A stretch of 64,000 nucleotides of DNA from Campylobacter concisus (GCF_003048535.1 NZ_PIRQ01000004.1:116041-180040); one strand, 5' to 3'; positions 24,746 through 34,440 are shown, counted from the stretch's first letter. Numbers and translations: made by a program. The notes: generated by a model not told the origin, from the sequence alone.

Positions 24746-25909
24746 TTGCAGTTACATCAAGCTAGCGAGCTTAGTATTCTTGTCGTTTTGGCATTTATCG
24801 TCTTTGCTTCGCCTTATATTTCTAAAATTTTACGCATTCCTGTCGCTCCTGCTGAGATAATACTTGGAGCACTGGCTAGCTACATCGGGCTTGTCGGCGA
24901 GAATGAGATGTTTAAGCTAATTAGCGAAGTTGGCTTTTTCTTTTTGATGTTTCTAGCCGGCATGGAGATCGATCTTAGAATGCTTATAAATATCGACCGC
25001 AAAATTTTACGTCTGGGGCTTATCTATCTTGTGCTCATTTACACGCTAGCAACTGCACTTACATTTAGTTTTGATCTTAGTTTGCTCTATATTATCATTA
25101 TCCCGATAATGGCCGTTGGTATGATATTTACGCTATTTAAAGAGTATGGCAGAGATGTAAAATGGCTAAATTTAAGCATGCTTATTGCAACTATTGGTGA
25201 GCTTATAAGCATTACGCTTTTGACATTTATAGCAGCCTATTTGCAGTTTGGAGCTAGCATAAATTTATGGCTAACGATTGGCTATTTGATCTTATTTTTA
25301 GCCATCAGCGTACTTAGCTTTAAAATTTTAGATGTGCTTTTTTGGTGGTATCCTGGGCTTAAAGTGATCCTTATGCCACACTACGATAAGGACGAAAAAG
25401 ATATTAGATTAAGCATTGCTGTATTTTTTTCGATGATTGCGCTTATGCTTTATTTAAATTTAGAAGTTGCCTTTGGTGCGTTTATCGCAGGTATGTTTAT
25501 AGCTACATTTTTTGATCATAAAAAGGACTTACCGCACAAGCTTTCAAGCTTTGGATTTGGTTTTTTGGTACCGATATTTTTTATACACATAGGCTCAACC
25601 TTCAAGCTCTCAAGCCTAAGCTCAAATGAAGTGATAAAAGATGCTATTTTTATATTTTGTGCAATGCTTACCACAAGGCTTTTTTCAAGTGTGTTATTTG
25701 TAGGGAAATTAGGATTTAAGGGGATATTTTTGTTTTCTCTCTCACAATCCATGCCACTAACGCTTCTAGTAGCAGTTGCTACTATCGCACACAGATCAGG
25801 TGAGATAAGTGACTATTCTTACTCATCTTTTATCCTAGCAAGCCTAGCTCAAGCTATAATAGGGACAATAATTATAAAATTTCTAATGCAATCAAGAAGT
25901 AAGGAGTAA
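24746..25909 (+). CDS. Cation:proton antiporter (CPA2-like)
   Basis: An inner-membrane antiporter of 387 residues with about twelve hydrophobic segments, of the Kef/Na+-H+ exchanger (CPA2) family. Signatures are PVAPAEIILGALASYIGL in helix 2, GFFFLMFLAGMEIDLRML and FGAFIAGMFIATFF. It lacks the cytoplasmic TrkA-N domain of KefB/KefC. It starts with TTG at 24746, supported by AAGGA at 24736-24740; no ATG is near. It lies 2 bp ahead of gltA. The ion exchanged is unknown. Confidence 0.87.
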   Translation: MQLHQASELSILVVLAFIVFASPYISKILRIPVAPAEIILGALASYIGLVGENEMFKLISEVGFFFLMFLAGMEIDLRMLINIDRKILRLGLIYLVLIYTLATALTFSFDLSLLYIIIIPIMAVGMIFTLFKEYGRDVKWLNLSMLIATIGELISITLLTFIAAYLQFGASINLWLTIGYLILFLAISVLSFKILDVLFWWYPGLKVILMPHYDKDEKDIRLSIAVFFSMIALMLYLNLEVAFGAFIAGMFIATFFDHKKDLPHKLSSFGFGFLVPIFFIHIGSTFKLSSLSSNEVIKDAIFIFCAMLTTRLFSSVLFVGKLGFKGIFLFSLSQSMPLTLLVAVATIAHRSGEISDYSYSSFILASLAQAIIGTIIIKFLMQSRSKE

Positions 25910-25911
25910 AA

Positions 25912-27189
25912 ATGTCATCAAATACAGCTACGCTAACTGATAACAGAACCGGTAAGAGTTACGAGTTTCCTATACTAAAAGGGACTATGGGACCTGATGT
26001 GATAGACATCTCGACATTTTTTAGTGATACTGGAATGTTTACTTTTGACAGAGGTTATACTTCAACTGCGATGTGTCGCTCAGCGATAACTTATATAGAC
26101 GGCTTAAAAGGCGAGCTAATGTATAGAGGTTACGATATCGCGTATTTGGCTGAAAATAAGACATTTTTAGACGTGGCATATTTACTCTTAAACAAAGAGC
26201 TTCCAACAAATGATCAGTATATAAATTTTAAAACCGAGCTTAAAAAAAGAAGCTTTATACATGAGGGCATGATGAAGCTATTTGACGCATTTCCAGACAA
26301 AGCTCACCCTATGGCGATCTTGCAGGCAGCAGTATCAGCGTTAAGTGCCTTTTACTCAGATCATCTAAATATGGATAAGCCTGAAGAGTATCACGAAATG
26401 GCCATGCGTATAATCGCTAAAATTCCAACGATCGCGGCCTTTAGCTACCGCTACTCACGCGGTCTTCCTATCATATATCCGAATTTAGATCGTGGCTTTA
26501 CTGAAAATTTCCTCTACATGATGAGAGGCTATCCATACGAGCACGTCGATCTTAAGCCTATCGAGATCAAGGCACTTGACACAGTCTTTATGCTGCATGC
26601 AGATCACGAGCAAAATGCTTCAACAACGACTGTTAGAACCGTTGGCTCTACGCACGCGCACCCATACGCATGTATAAGTGCAGGTATTGGAGCACTTTGG
26701 GGCTGGGCTCATGGCGGCGCAAACGAGGGTGTCATCCGTCAGCTTGAAGAGATCGGCTCGGTCGCAAACGTCGATAAATACATCGCTAGAGCAAAGGATA
26801 AAAACGATCCATTTAGGCTAATGGGCTTTGGTCACAGGGTCTATAAAAATTTTGATCCTCGCGCAAAAGTGCTCAAAAAAATGAGAGATCAACTTATGGA
26901 TGAGATAGGCATCAACTCAGAGCTTATCAAGATCGCCAACCGCATCGAGGAGATCGCGCTAAATGATGACTACTTTGTTAGCAGAAATTTATATCCAAAC
27001 GTTGATTTTCACTCAGGGCTCATCCTAAAGGCACTTGGCATACCAAATAATATGTTTGCCGTCATCTTCGTCATCGGCAGGACTCCAGGCTGGATCAGCC
27101 AGTGGATCGAGCTAAAAGAGCAAGATACGATAAAGATCGTCCGCCCAAGACAGCTTTATGTTGGAGAGACAAACAGAACACCAAAATGA
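25912..27189 (+). CDS. gltA: Citrate synthase
   Basis: GltA condenses oxaloacetate and acetyl-CoA to start the TCA cycle. The 425-residue protein is a type I/II bacterial citrate synthase with the catalytic His in GSTHAHPYACISAGIG, a second His in GFGHRVYKNFDPRA and the Asp in PNVDFHSG. The N-terminal beta-rich domain (LTDNRTGKSYEFPILKGTMG) marks the hexameric Gram-negative form that NADH inhibits. Its stop overlaps the cysQ ATG. Confidence 0.96.
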   Translation: MSSNTATLTDNRTGKSYEFPILKGTMGPDVIDISTFFSDTGMFTFDRGYTSTAMCRSAITYIDGLKGELMYRGYDIAYLAENKTFLDVAYLLLNKELPTNDQYINFKTELKKRSFIHEGMMKLFDAFPDKAHPMAILQAAVSALSAFYSDHLNMDKPEEYHEMAMRIIAKIPTIAAFSYRYSRGLPIIYPNLDRGFTENFLYMMRGYPYEHVDLKPIEIKALDTVFMLHADHEQNASTTTVRTVGSTHAHPYACISAGIGALWGWAHGGANEGVIRQLEEIGSVANVDKYIARAKDKNDPFRLMGFGHRVYKNFDPRAKVLKKMRDQLMDEIGINSELIKIANRIEEIALNDDYFVSRNLYPNVDFHSGLILKALGIPNNMFAVIFVIGRTPGWISQWIELKEQDTIKIVRPRQLYVGETNRTPK

Positions 27190-27992
27190 GCGAGCTTTTA
27201 AATTTAGCTAAAAAAGCAGCCGTTAATGCTGGAGTGCAAATAATGAAATTTTACTCTGCAGATAATACGGCTCTTAAAGTCTGCCTAAAAGATGACAGCT
27301 CACCACTAACTAGTGCTGATCTAGCCGCAAATGAAGTGATACTAAAAGAGCTAAGCAAAAGCGGGATAAAAATTTGCTCTGAAGAGAGTATCTTGCAAGA
27401 AAGCGACAAAGATGAGTTTTGGCTCGTAGATCCACTTGATGGCACGAAAGAATTTCTAGCTAGAAACGGCGAATTTTGCGTTTGCATAGCGCTTATAAAA
27501 AAAGCTAGGCCGGTGCTTGGCGTGATATTTATCCCAGTTAGCAAAGAGCTTTTTTATGCTGATGAAAATGGCGCCTTTAAAGAAATTTTAGATGATAAAG
27601 ATGAAATCATAAAGAGAGTTGATCTAAACAAAAAAGATAAAAATTTAGACAATCTAATCTTTTCAAGCAGAAGAGGCGATGCCAAAGAGATAGAACTTAT
27701 AGGGCAGAGCTTAAATTTTGAGCAAAGGTGCATCGGCTCAGCCATAAAATTTTGCCGTTTGGTTGAATTTGGCGGAGCTTATTTGAGATTTGCCCCAAGC
27801 TACCTTTGGGACAATGCAGCAGGAGAAGCGCTCGTAAATTTTTGTGGCGGAAAAGTATTTGACGCTAATAGCAGCAAAGAGATGAGCTACGAGCTTGCTG
27901 ATTTAAAAAGTCCATTTTTCATAGCTCTCTCAAAAAACACACTAAATCTAAAAGATAAAATCACACAACTATATAAGCAAAGTAAAATTTAA
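27186..27992 (+). CDS. cysQ: 3'(2'),5'-bisphosphate nucleotidase
   Basis: CysQ hydrolyses 3'-phosphoadenosine 5'-phosphate to AMP, clearing a by-product of sulfate assimilation and of carrier-protein synthesis. The 268-residue inositol-monophosphatase-fold protein has the metal-binding DPLDGTKEF and the C-terminal WDNAAGEAL, plus the upstream Glu in CSEES. The start chosen overlaps the gltA stop as ATGA; a longer reading frame begins inside gltA but is not homologous. Other inositol-phosphatase family members are possible but less likely. Confidence 0.88.
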   Translation: MSELLNLAKKAAVNAGVQIMKFYSADNTALKVCLKDDSSPLTSADLAANEVILKELSKSGIKICSEESILQESDKDEFWLVDPLDGTKEFLARNGEFCVCIALIKKARPVLGVIFIPVSKELFYADENGAFKEILDDKDEIIKRVDLNKKDKNLDNLIFSSRRGDAKEIELIGQSLNFEQRCIGSAIKFCRLVEFGGAYLRFAPSYLWDNAAGEALVNFCGGKVFDANSSKEMSYELADLKSPFFIALSKNTLNLKDKITQLYKQSKI

Positions 27993-27995
27993 ACC

Positions 27996-29552
27996 TTAAA
28001 TTTCTTCTAGTAGATAAAGCATACTAGCTATTTTTGCTGTGCCTAGCACGTAGCTCATTATATTTGCTGCAACCTTATCTTTTTTAAGCACTTTGCCATT
28101 TATATCAAATATATCTTCGTTGTTCTCTTTGATAAATTTTAAGGTTTTTGCTGCGATATCTTCTAAACTATTTTTGCCGTCAAGCAATAAAAGTATGTAA
28201 TAATCGATATTGTTAAGCTTTCTTGAAATGCTAAATTTATTAGCAAAAACAACATCGGCATTATTTTTATGATTTAAAAAATATCTTACATAATTTATTA
28301 AATTTTGACTAAGCCTTGAGTGTCCAGGCCTATACTCGATATTTTTTTGCTCATCTTTTAAGATCATTGCATCAGACGAGTTTGTTAAAATCCTTACAAA
28401 AGCGCTATAAACCATGAGCTTATCTTCTGGCAAAATTTCTAAAATCTGAGAAAGGTTTATGCTAGCTGGATACATCTTATAAAAGACCTCGCAAAGCCAT
28501 GATATATCTTGTGGCATAGCACCATAACTATCTTGCCACTGGTTATCTTTCTTTATAAAATCTGCCACAACGTGAATTTTGTTAATATCGCTTGGACCTA
28601 TTTGTTTATTGGCTATGCTCTCATAAGTTTTGCTATGGACTATTAGGCTTTGTCTAAAGACTTTGTTGCTAATCATATCCATGAATTGCTCTAGATCGAT
28701 TCTGTCCTTAAACTTGTTATTTTTGTATTCATCTACTATGGCTGTGCCAACATCCGGGGTAAAAATATCATCAATCGTATACTCACAAAGATAAGTAAGC
28801 TCATTTTTAGCGAGCATGGCATTAAAATCTTTAAAATAAAATGGATTATTTGTATCTTCTAAAAACTCATGAGCTATGTAAAAGTCATCTTTTGAAAGTA
28901 CATCTTCTGTTATAAAAAGAAGCATACTAAGTGGCATTTTCTTTTCATAAATTTCTTTATCTCTTGTTAGCAAATATTCTTTATAGACTAAAAGTGCTTC
29001 TTTAGCTGCTTTTAGCTTATCTTGCATAGTCTCTTTATCTTTTGCGGCAAGTAGCATTATGTCTCTTATAATATCTTTTACTTTCCAACCAGGATAAACA
29101 TTATAAGAGATAAATGCCACGCCATTTGCACTTAAATTCTCTCTTACGACTTTTAATATAGCTTCTTTTACAAAGTCAGGCACCCAGCTAAAAACGCCAT
29201 GAGCGATGATATAGTCAAATTTCTCATCACTCTTAAACTCACAAATATCGCCATGGATAAGCTCTAAATTTGTAAGCCCCATCTCTTTAACGATCTCTTG
29301 CCCACGCCTTATCTGCTCGCCGCTAAGATCTATGCCAACTACTTTTGCATTTTTGTTATTTACTGCAAATGGGATCAAATTTCCGCCAAAGCTACATCCT
29401 ATCTCTAAAACTCTTGCATTTTCGCATGGCGGTGGAGTTATGCCAAGAAGTGTAGCACAAGCTTCAAGCCTATATGGCGACGATTGGGCAAAAGCTATTG
29501 ATTTATAAGTTAGCTCATCATAAGACTTTTCGATTTTGCTATTTTGGCTCAT
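27996..29552 (-). CDS. SAM-dependent methyltransferase with regulatory domain
   Basis: A 518-residue class I methyltransferase. The SAM-binding motif is VLEIGCSFGGNLIPFA near residues 45-60, with VGIDLSGEQI and the acidic LELIHGDICEF following. Residues about 215-300 match a methyltransferase regulatory domain seen in this family, and the C-terminal part is a helical region with no clear match. The substrate is not known; related proteins are usually annotated as putative protein methyltransferases. It is 8 bp after the peroxiredoxin gene, so the two form a minus-strand pair. Confidence 0.82.
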   Translation of the reverse strand: MSQNSKIEKSYDELTYKSIAFAQSSPYRLEACATLLGITPPPCENARVLEIGCSFGGNLIPFAVNNKNAKVVGIDLSGEQIRRGQEIVKEMGLTNLELIHGDICEFKSDEKFDYIIAHGVFSWVPDFVKEAILKVVRENLSANGVAFISYNVYPGWKVKDIIRDIMLLAAKDKETMQDKLKAAKEALLVYKEYLLTRDKEIYEKKMPLSMLLFITEDVLSKDDFYIAHEFLEDTNNPFYFKDFNAMLAKNELTYLCEYTIDDIFTPDVGTAIVDEYKNNKFKDRIDLEQFMDMISNKVFRQSLIVHSKTYESIANKQIGPSDINKIHVVADFIKKDNQWQDSYGAMPQDISWLCEVFYKMYPASINLSQILEILPEDKLMVYSAFVRILTNSSDAMILKDEQKNIEYRPGHSRLSQNLINYVRYFLNHKNNADVVFANKFSISRKLNNIDYYILLLLDGKNSLEDIAAKTLKFIKENNEDIFDINGKVLKKDKVAANIMSYVLGTAKIASMLYLLEEI

Positions 29553-29560
29553 TTTAGCTC

Positions 29561-30058
29561 CTAGTAGTCTTTTTCTTTGATTTTTTCTAGCATATTTTTA
29601 GCATCATTCTCAGGATCATCCACTATATATGCGCGCCTTATCTTGCCATCTTTAATGATAAGTGTTTGCCTAAAGTAGAATTTATGTCCATTTGATGCAG
29701 AAAAAACTGGAAGTTCAAGCGCCCTCTCAAGCATAAACTCACTATCATTTAAAAACATGACTCCAGCCGAAGTCTCTTCTTGAAATTTCTTTTGAGCTGC
29801 GATATCTTGTGAGCTAATGGCCACTACCATGAAACCAAGATCGTTAAAATCTTTTAAAAATTTCTTGTAGTTTATAGCTTGTTTGGTGCAGCCCTTCATG
29901 CCCGCAGTATTTTGCAGCTGCTCACTTAAAAGATCAAAGTCCTCACCTATCTTTGGATAGATGAAAATAACGCAGTCGTGTGTCCTTGCAAAGGCAGAAA
30001 AATCAAATTCCTTACCATCTAAGGTATTTAAATATATACTCGTAGGCACTTTTATCAT
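29561..30058 (-). CDS. Peroxiredoxin (AhpC/TSA, Bcp-like)
   Basis: A thioredoxin-fold protein of 165 residues. The segment CVIFIYPKIGED and the later MKGCTKQAINYKKF align with the peroxidatic region of Bcp-type peroxiredoxins (PxxxTPGCTxEAxxFRD). Cys56 is the likely peroxidatic residue, although the usual Thr-Pro is replaced and the insertion before it is longer than normal. FRQTLIIKDGKIRRAYI is a typical C-terminal strand. A role in removing hydroperoxides is likely. It is upstream of the methyltransferase gene. Confidence 0.78.
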   Translation of the reverse strand: MIKVPTSIYLNTLDGKEFDFSAFARTHDCVIFIYPKIGEDFDLLSEQLQNTAGMKGCTKQAINYKKFLKDFNDLGFMVVAISSQDIAAQKKFQEETSAGVMFLNDSEFMLERALELPVFSASNGHKFYFRQTLIIKDGKIRRAYIVDDPENDAKNMLEKIKEKDY

Positions 30059-30105
30059 ACTTCATCCTTTAAAATTTTTACTATTATATCTTTATAAGCT
30101 TTGTC

Positions 30106-30783
30106 TTAAGCTTTTTTAGAATTTAAAAGATAAACTATAAAAAGGACAAAAAAGCTAATTATTAACATCAAAAGTGCATAGACATGAGCCTTGGTATAAT
30201 CAAGCATTTCAACCGCTTCAAATATCGCAATGCTAGCGACCTTGCTCTCTCCAGCTACGCTACCGCCTATCATTAAAACAACGCCAAACTCGCCCATAGT
30301 GTGAGCAAAGCTAACGACAGTAGCTGTTAATAAATTTGATCTGATGCTTGGCAAAATTACCCTAAAAATAGTCGTGAGTTTGTTTTTACCAAGACTATAG
30401 CTCGCTTCAAAAAGGCTCTTTTTTAGGCTATTTAGTCCAGCATAAATCGGCCCAAACATAAATGGCAATGAATAAATACAACTTGCCACAACAAGACCTG
30501 TGAAGTTAAAAACAAGCCTAACTCTAAAAATTTCTTCGATAAATTTACCAAAAGTGGAATAAGGCGAAAGAAAAATGAGCAGATAAAAGCCAAGAACACT
30601 TGGCGGCAAGACCAGAGGTAGTGAGATTACCGACTCTAAAAACGACTTGCCAAAAAATTTCTTTTGAGACATAAAATAGGCAAGTGCGATGCAGACAAAA
30701 AATAAAATAAAAGTTGTTATAAAAGATAATTTTAGTGATAGCCAAAACGGCTCGTAATCGATACTTTTTAACTCGTCTATCAT
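30106..30783 (-). CDS. modB: Molybdate ABC transporter permease
   Basis: ModB forms the membrane channel of the molybdate importer with ModC. The 225-residue protein has five to six hydrophobic helices and the coupling-helix motif EASYSLGKNKLTTIFRVILP, with the conserved FAHTMGEFGVVLMIGG segment of molybdate permeases. Its ATG overlaps the modC stop (ATGA), and it is the last gene of the mod operon. Confidence 0.93.
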   Translation of the reverse strand: MIDELKSIDYEPFWLSLKLSFITTFILFFVCIALAYFMSQKKFFGKSFLESVISLPLVLPPSVLGFYLLIFLSPYSTFGKFIEEIFRVRLVFNFTGLVVASCIYSLPFMFGPIYAGLNSLKKSLFEASYSLGKNKLTTIFRVILPSIRSNLLTATVVSFAHTMGEFGVVLMIGGSVAGESKVASIAIFEAVEMLDYTKAHVYALLMLIISFFVLFIVYLLNSKKA

Positions 30784-31637
30784 GCTTTTTCCAAATTTAC
30801 ACCAAATGCTTTTGTGCTAACTACTACCATATCGCCTGCTTTTAGATTCATTGCTTCGCTGCTACTTAGCACCACTTCACAAATTTGGCGGTTTATTAAT
30901 ACATTTGCTACGAAGATCGCATCATGTTTTTTTATCTCTAAAATTTTAGCATTAAAGGCAAATTTCTGCGATCCTGCACTCTTTAAAAATATCTCACTTG
31001 CGCTACCTGATCTTGAAATTTTTCCATTCTCAAGGACAAAGACTTTATTGCAAAGCTTATAAATTTCAGCGATATCATGACTTACTAAAATAATGCTCAT
31101 CTTAAACTCATCATGAAGTGCTAGTAAATAGTCTTGAAGTTTCTCACGCATGGCATTATCAAGCGCACTTAACGGCTCATCAAGTAGTAAAATTTCAGGC
31201 TTTCTCATAACCGCACGAGCCAAAGCAACACGTTGCTTTTGACCGCCAGAAAGAGTGCTAATCTTTGCGTTTTTTAGACTTATTAGGCCGCAAATATCAA
31301 GAAGCTTGTTCGCTAGAGCTAGATCATTTTTTGCAAAGAGCAAATTTTTAAAGACATTCATATTTTCAAAAAGTGCATAGTCTTGAAATAAAAAGCCGAT
31401 ATTTCGCTTTTGTGGAGCCAAATTTGTCTTTTCATCAAAGAAAACTTTATCTCCGACCTTTATAGAGCCACTTTGTGGCGTTTCAAAACCAGCAATCAAT
31501 CTTAAAATAGTAGTCTTTCCGCCGCCGCTTGCTCCATAAAGTGCGACAAAATCACCACTTTCAAAGCTAAGGTCTGCCTCAAGCATAAATTTGCCGTCGC
31601 CACCATTTAGCTCTTTTTTGCAAGAAATTTCTATCAT
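30780..31637 (-). CDS. modC: Molybdate ABC transporter ATP-binding protein
   Basis: ModC energises molybdate import. The 285-residue protein has Walker A GASGGGKTT (about 35-43), Q-loop FLFQDYALF, signature LSGGQKQRVALARAV, Walker B EILLLDEPLSALD and the His switch LVSHD. The C-terminal 65 residues form a short TOBE-like region that may bind molybdate. It overlaps both neighbours by 4 bp. It is the only ModC-type ATPase in the window, though there are two sets of ModA/ModB. Confidence 0.93.
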   Translation of the reverse strand: MIEISCKKELNGGDGKFMLEADLSFESGDFVALYGASGGGKTTILRLIAGFETPQSGSIKVGDKVFFDEKTNLAPQKRNIGFLFQDYALFENMNVFKNLLFAKNDLALANKLLDICGLISLKNAKISTLSGGQKQRVALARAVMRKPEILLLDEPLSALDNAMREKLQDYLLALHDEFKMSIILVSHDIAEIYKLCNKVFVLENGKISRSGSASEIFLKSAGSQKFAFNAKILEIKKHDAIFVANVLINRQICEVVLSSSEAMNLKAGDMVVVSTKAFGVNLEKA

Positions 31638-32029
31638 TTTTGAGTACTTATATGAATACTAGTAGATTTTATATAGGCAAAAACACTATCATTTTTACTC
31701 AAATTTAGCGCTCTTAAAGCGTGATTTGAGATAATAGCTTCGAAGTAAATTTCGCCACATTTTAAGCTAACAACACTTAAAATTTCACCAAAATTTATAG
31801 CTTCAATCACGCACTTTAGCTCGTTTTCAAGCGAGCTATTACTTAGTTTGTCTTTTGCCAAGATAACATCGGAGCTTTTAAAACCTAAGCCAATCTCATC
31901 ATCTAAGGTGAATTTGCTAGCCTCATTTAAAACTAGCATAAATAAATTTGCCTCTAAATTTAGACCCTTTAGCTCAAATAAGCTAACGTCATCTTTAGTT
32001 AAAATTCCAACGATCTTTGCTCTTATCAT
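31634..32029 (-). CDS. TOBE-domain molybdate-binding protein
   Basis: A small cytoplasmic protein of 131 residues with two TOBE/Mop-like halves (C-terminal half ECVIEAINFGEIL... to ...YIKSTSIHIS), like the molybdenum-pterin binding protein in the C. jejuni mod operon. It probably stores or senses oxyanion. It overlaps modA and modC by 4 bp each, so it is co-translated with the transporter. The first half is divergent and its fold call is less secure. Confidence 0.75.
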   Translation of the reverse strand: MIRAKIVGILTKDDVSLFELKGLNLEANLFMLVLNEASKFTLDDEIGLGFKSSDVILAKDKLSNSSLENELKCVIEAINFGEILSVVSLKCGEIYFEAIISNHALRALNLSKNDSVFAYIKSTSIHISTQK

Positions 32030-32781
32030 TTAGCTGGAACGTTGTAACCAAATTTCTTGAAAATTTCTCTTGATTTATCACCTAAGATAAACTCATAAAA
32101 TGCCTTCGCATCATCATTTTTTTCAGCATGTTTTAGAAGAACTATGCCTTGATCGATCGGAGTGTATAGCTCTTGTGGAACAAAGATGTAATTAACGCCC
32201 TCTTTGTATTTTGACATTTTCTCATCAAAAAGTGCGCTAGCAGCGATAAAACCTACATCAGAAGCACTTAATGCTTGAGATAGAGTTTCAGAAATTTTTT
32301 GAGCATAGACGATATTTTTTTCTACTTCGTCATAAAGTTTTGCGTTTTTAAGAGCCTCTATACTAGCTTTGCCGTATGGTGCAGTTTGTGGATTTGCGAT
32401 AGAAATCGCCTTTAAGCTACGAACAACTTCGATACCTTTTTTGAAATCAACATTTCTAATAGAGAAAATAGCAACAGCACCTTGTGCATAAACTTTTGGA
32501 GCAGCTACTGCAAAGCCTGTGTCATAAGCTTTTTGAGCAAAGCCCATATCAGCAGCCATGAATATATCAGCTGGAGCCGAGTTTTGTATCTGCGTAACAA
32601 GACCGCCACTTGCACCAAGGGTTAAGTTGATCTTTGTATTTGGATAAAGCTTATTAAACTCTTTTATAAGCTCTGGAAATGCATATGTCGTATTTGCAGC
32701 AGCATATACATTTACTTCAGTACCAAATGCGTTTATGGCAAGCAAAGCCGCCACACATAAAAATTTAAAAGCTTTTCTCAT
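32026..32781 (-). CDS. modA: Molybdate-binding periplasmic protein
   Basis: ModA captures molybdate for ModBC. The 251-residue protein has a cleavable signal peptide ending AINAFG, then VNVYAAANTTYAFPELIKEF, NLTLGASGGLVTQIQNSAPADIF and NPQTAPYGKAS, the conserved ligand-loop motifs. The Ser in GASGGL and the DIFMAAD region contact the oxyanion in homologues. The start directly follows the stop of modE. Confidence 0.93.
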   Translation of the reverse strand: MRKAFKFLCVAALLAINAFGTEVNVYAAANTTYAFPELIKEFNKLYPNTKINLTLGASGGLVTQIQNSAPADIFMAADMGFAQKAYDTGFAVAAPKVYAQGAVAIFSIRNVDFKKGIEVVRSLKAISIANPQTAPYGKASIEALKNAKLYDEVEKNIVYAQKISETLSQALSASDVGFIAASALFDEKMSKYKEGVNYIFVPQELYTPIDQGIVLLKHAEKNDDAKAFYEFILGDKSREIFKKFGYNVPAK

Positions 32782-33564
32782 TTAAACTCCTATAATAATT
32801 TGAGATGATTTTACTATTGCCAAAAGTGTATCGCCAACACCTATTTTCATCTGGATAGCACTATCTTTTGTGATGATAGCAGTTAAAGTCTGTTCATCGC
32901 TTAGTTTTAAAGTGATTTCAGCATTTACAGCTCCTATCTTTGCTTCGATCACTTCGCCTTTTAATTGATTTTTTGTGCTTATTTTTATATCTAGATCCTT
33001 AGCCAAAATGACAGCTGGAGCTTTAAAAATATAAATAACTTTTTGTCCAACTTTTAGGCCTAAATTTTTCTCACTTTCAACCGTGATGTTTGACTCAAGC
33101 GTGCAGCCATTACTTAGTTTTGCAATTATTTGAGAATTTACCGCACCGCGGTTTATGCTAATAATCTCACATGAGAGCTGATTTCTAGCACTTAAGTTCA
33201 TATTCATTCTTTGAAGATTTATAATATCTACATCCTCAAAATCTACTTTTTGACAAATTTTTTGCAAAAAATCCTTTTGAGTCTCAAGAATGACATCATA
33301 AATTTTTATCAGTTTATTGGCATACTCGCTTAGCTCGGAGCCACTATTTTTTTTATTTCCATCAGCTCTAATAATAAGGGGCTTACTACTTTTATTATTT
33401 ATCGTATCAAGACAGTCCCAAGCATTTTTATATGATATACCAACCAATTCTGCTGCTTTTGTGATACTTTTTGTCTTTTTTATGGCCTTTAATAATGTAA
33501 TATGTTTAGCTAAAACCTGTGTATCTTCGCCTAAAAATAGTTCTAAATTTATATCTGCTTTCAA
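32782..33564 (-). CDS. modE: ModE-type molybdate-responsive regulator
   Basis: ModE represses or activates molybdate genes according to cellular molybdate. The 260-residue protein has an N-terminal winged helix-turn-helix (TKSITKAAELVGISYKNAWDCLDTIN, roughly residues 30-60) and two C-terminal TOBE/Mop repeats (about 125-192 and 198-260), with RNQLSCEIISINRGAVNSQI and KNQLKGEVIEAKIGAVNAEI as matching starts. It is the first gene of the mod operon and probably controls it. The operator was not identified with confidence. Confidence 0.88.
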   Translation of the reverse strand: MKADINLELFLGEDTQVLAKHITLLKAIKKTKSITKAAELVGISYKNAWDCLDTINNKSSKPLIIRADGNKKNSGSELSEYANKLIKIYDVILETQKDFLQKICQKVDFEDVDIINLQRMNMNLSARNQLSCEIISINRGAVNSQIIAKLSNGCTLESNITVESEKNLGLKVGQKVIYIFKAPAVILAKDLDIKISTKNQLKGEVIEAKIGAVNAEITLKLSDEQTLTAIITKDSAIQMKIGVGDTLLAIVKSSQIIIGV

Positions 33565-33686
33565 AATTTTTACCTTTACTATATTGGAGAATAATTTGTG
33601 AAGTATATCTAATTATATTAATCCTTAAGCTTAAAGTTAAGTTGATCTATAAATTTTTCTTAATTTCTTATAAAGTTTTTAAAAGA

Positions 33687-33692
33687 TAAAAT
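33687..33692 (+). promoter_or_regulatory. Likely -10 box of the mla operon
   Basis: TAAAAT in the context AAAGATAAAATCGAG, 36 bases before the mlaA ATG, in the region shared with the divergent mod operon. Confidence 0.4.
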
Positions 33693-33727
33693 CGAGCTAC
33701 ATTTTATAAATAAAAATAAGGCTTAGT

Positions 33728-34438
33728 ATGAAATTTTTGCTTTCTATCTTTTTTAGTTTGCTTTTAGCCTGTGCTAATACGGATATAAATACGAATAGCG
33801 AAAGCGATGAATTTGATGTTGAATTTGAAGCAAGAAAAGATGTTTTCGACCCGCTTAGTGGCTACAATAGAATGATGACACATGCAAATGACTTTATCTA
33901 TGTAAATATGCTAACTCCGGTGGCAAAAGGCTATGCCTATGTTGTGCCAAAAACAGCTAGAACAATGGTTTCAAATTTCTTTGACAACCTTCTTTTCCCA
34001 GTTCGCTTTGTAAACAATCTACTTCAGCTTAAATTTCAAAATGCTGGCGAAGAGACATTGAGATTTTTAGCAAATACGATAATAGGTTTTGGCGGACTAA
34101 CAGACGGAGCAAAATACTACGATCTAAAACCTCACGATGAAGATTTTGGACAAACGCTTGGATATTGGGGGCTTGGCAGCGGTTTTCATATAGTTTGGCC
34201 ACTTATTGGACCATCAAATTTAAGAGATACTGGTGGCATGGTTGGAGATTATTTTGCTGATCCTATTAGCTACGTTGATCCTATACTTTTATCAACTGGC
34301 ATAAAGTCATATAGAGCGTTTAATAGCTTTTCACAAGATCCAACTGCTTATGAAAAACTAAGAAAAGATGCTATTGATCTTTATCCATTTTTACGCGATG
34401 CTTACGAGCAAAGACGTGACAAGCTTATCAAGGAGTAA
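33728..34438 (+). CDS. mlaA: MlaA/VacJ-family outer-membrane lipoprotein
   Basis: MlaA removes misplaced phospholipids from the outer leaflet of the outer membrane. The 236-residue protein has a short lipoprotein signal ending LLLAC, with Cys15 lipidated. Family motifs are FDPLSGYNRMMTHANDF, the helical FVNNLLQLKFQNAGEETLRFLANT and FGQTLGYWGLGSG with IGPSNLRDTGG. It is 2 bp ahead of mlaC and heads a three-gene operon. Confidence 0.92.
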   Translation: MKFLLSIFFSLLLACANTDINTNSESDEFDVEFEARKDVFDPLSGYNRMMTHANDFIYVNMLTPVAKGYAYVVPKTARTMVSNFFDNLLFPVRFVNNLLQLKFQNAGEETLRFLANTIIGFGGLTDGAKYYDLKPHDEDFGQTLGYWGLGSGFHIVWPLIGPSNLRDTGGMVGDYFADPISYVDPILLSTGIKSYRAFNSFSQDPTAYEKLRKDAIDLYPFLRDAYEQRRDKLIKE

Positions 34439-34440
34439 AT

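Noticed and set aside
27102..27185. Longer start for cysQ inside gltA
   Set aside because: The 28 extra codons are the gltA sequence in another frame and do not match the CysQ family; the ATGA overlap start is standard.
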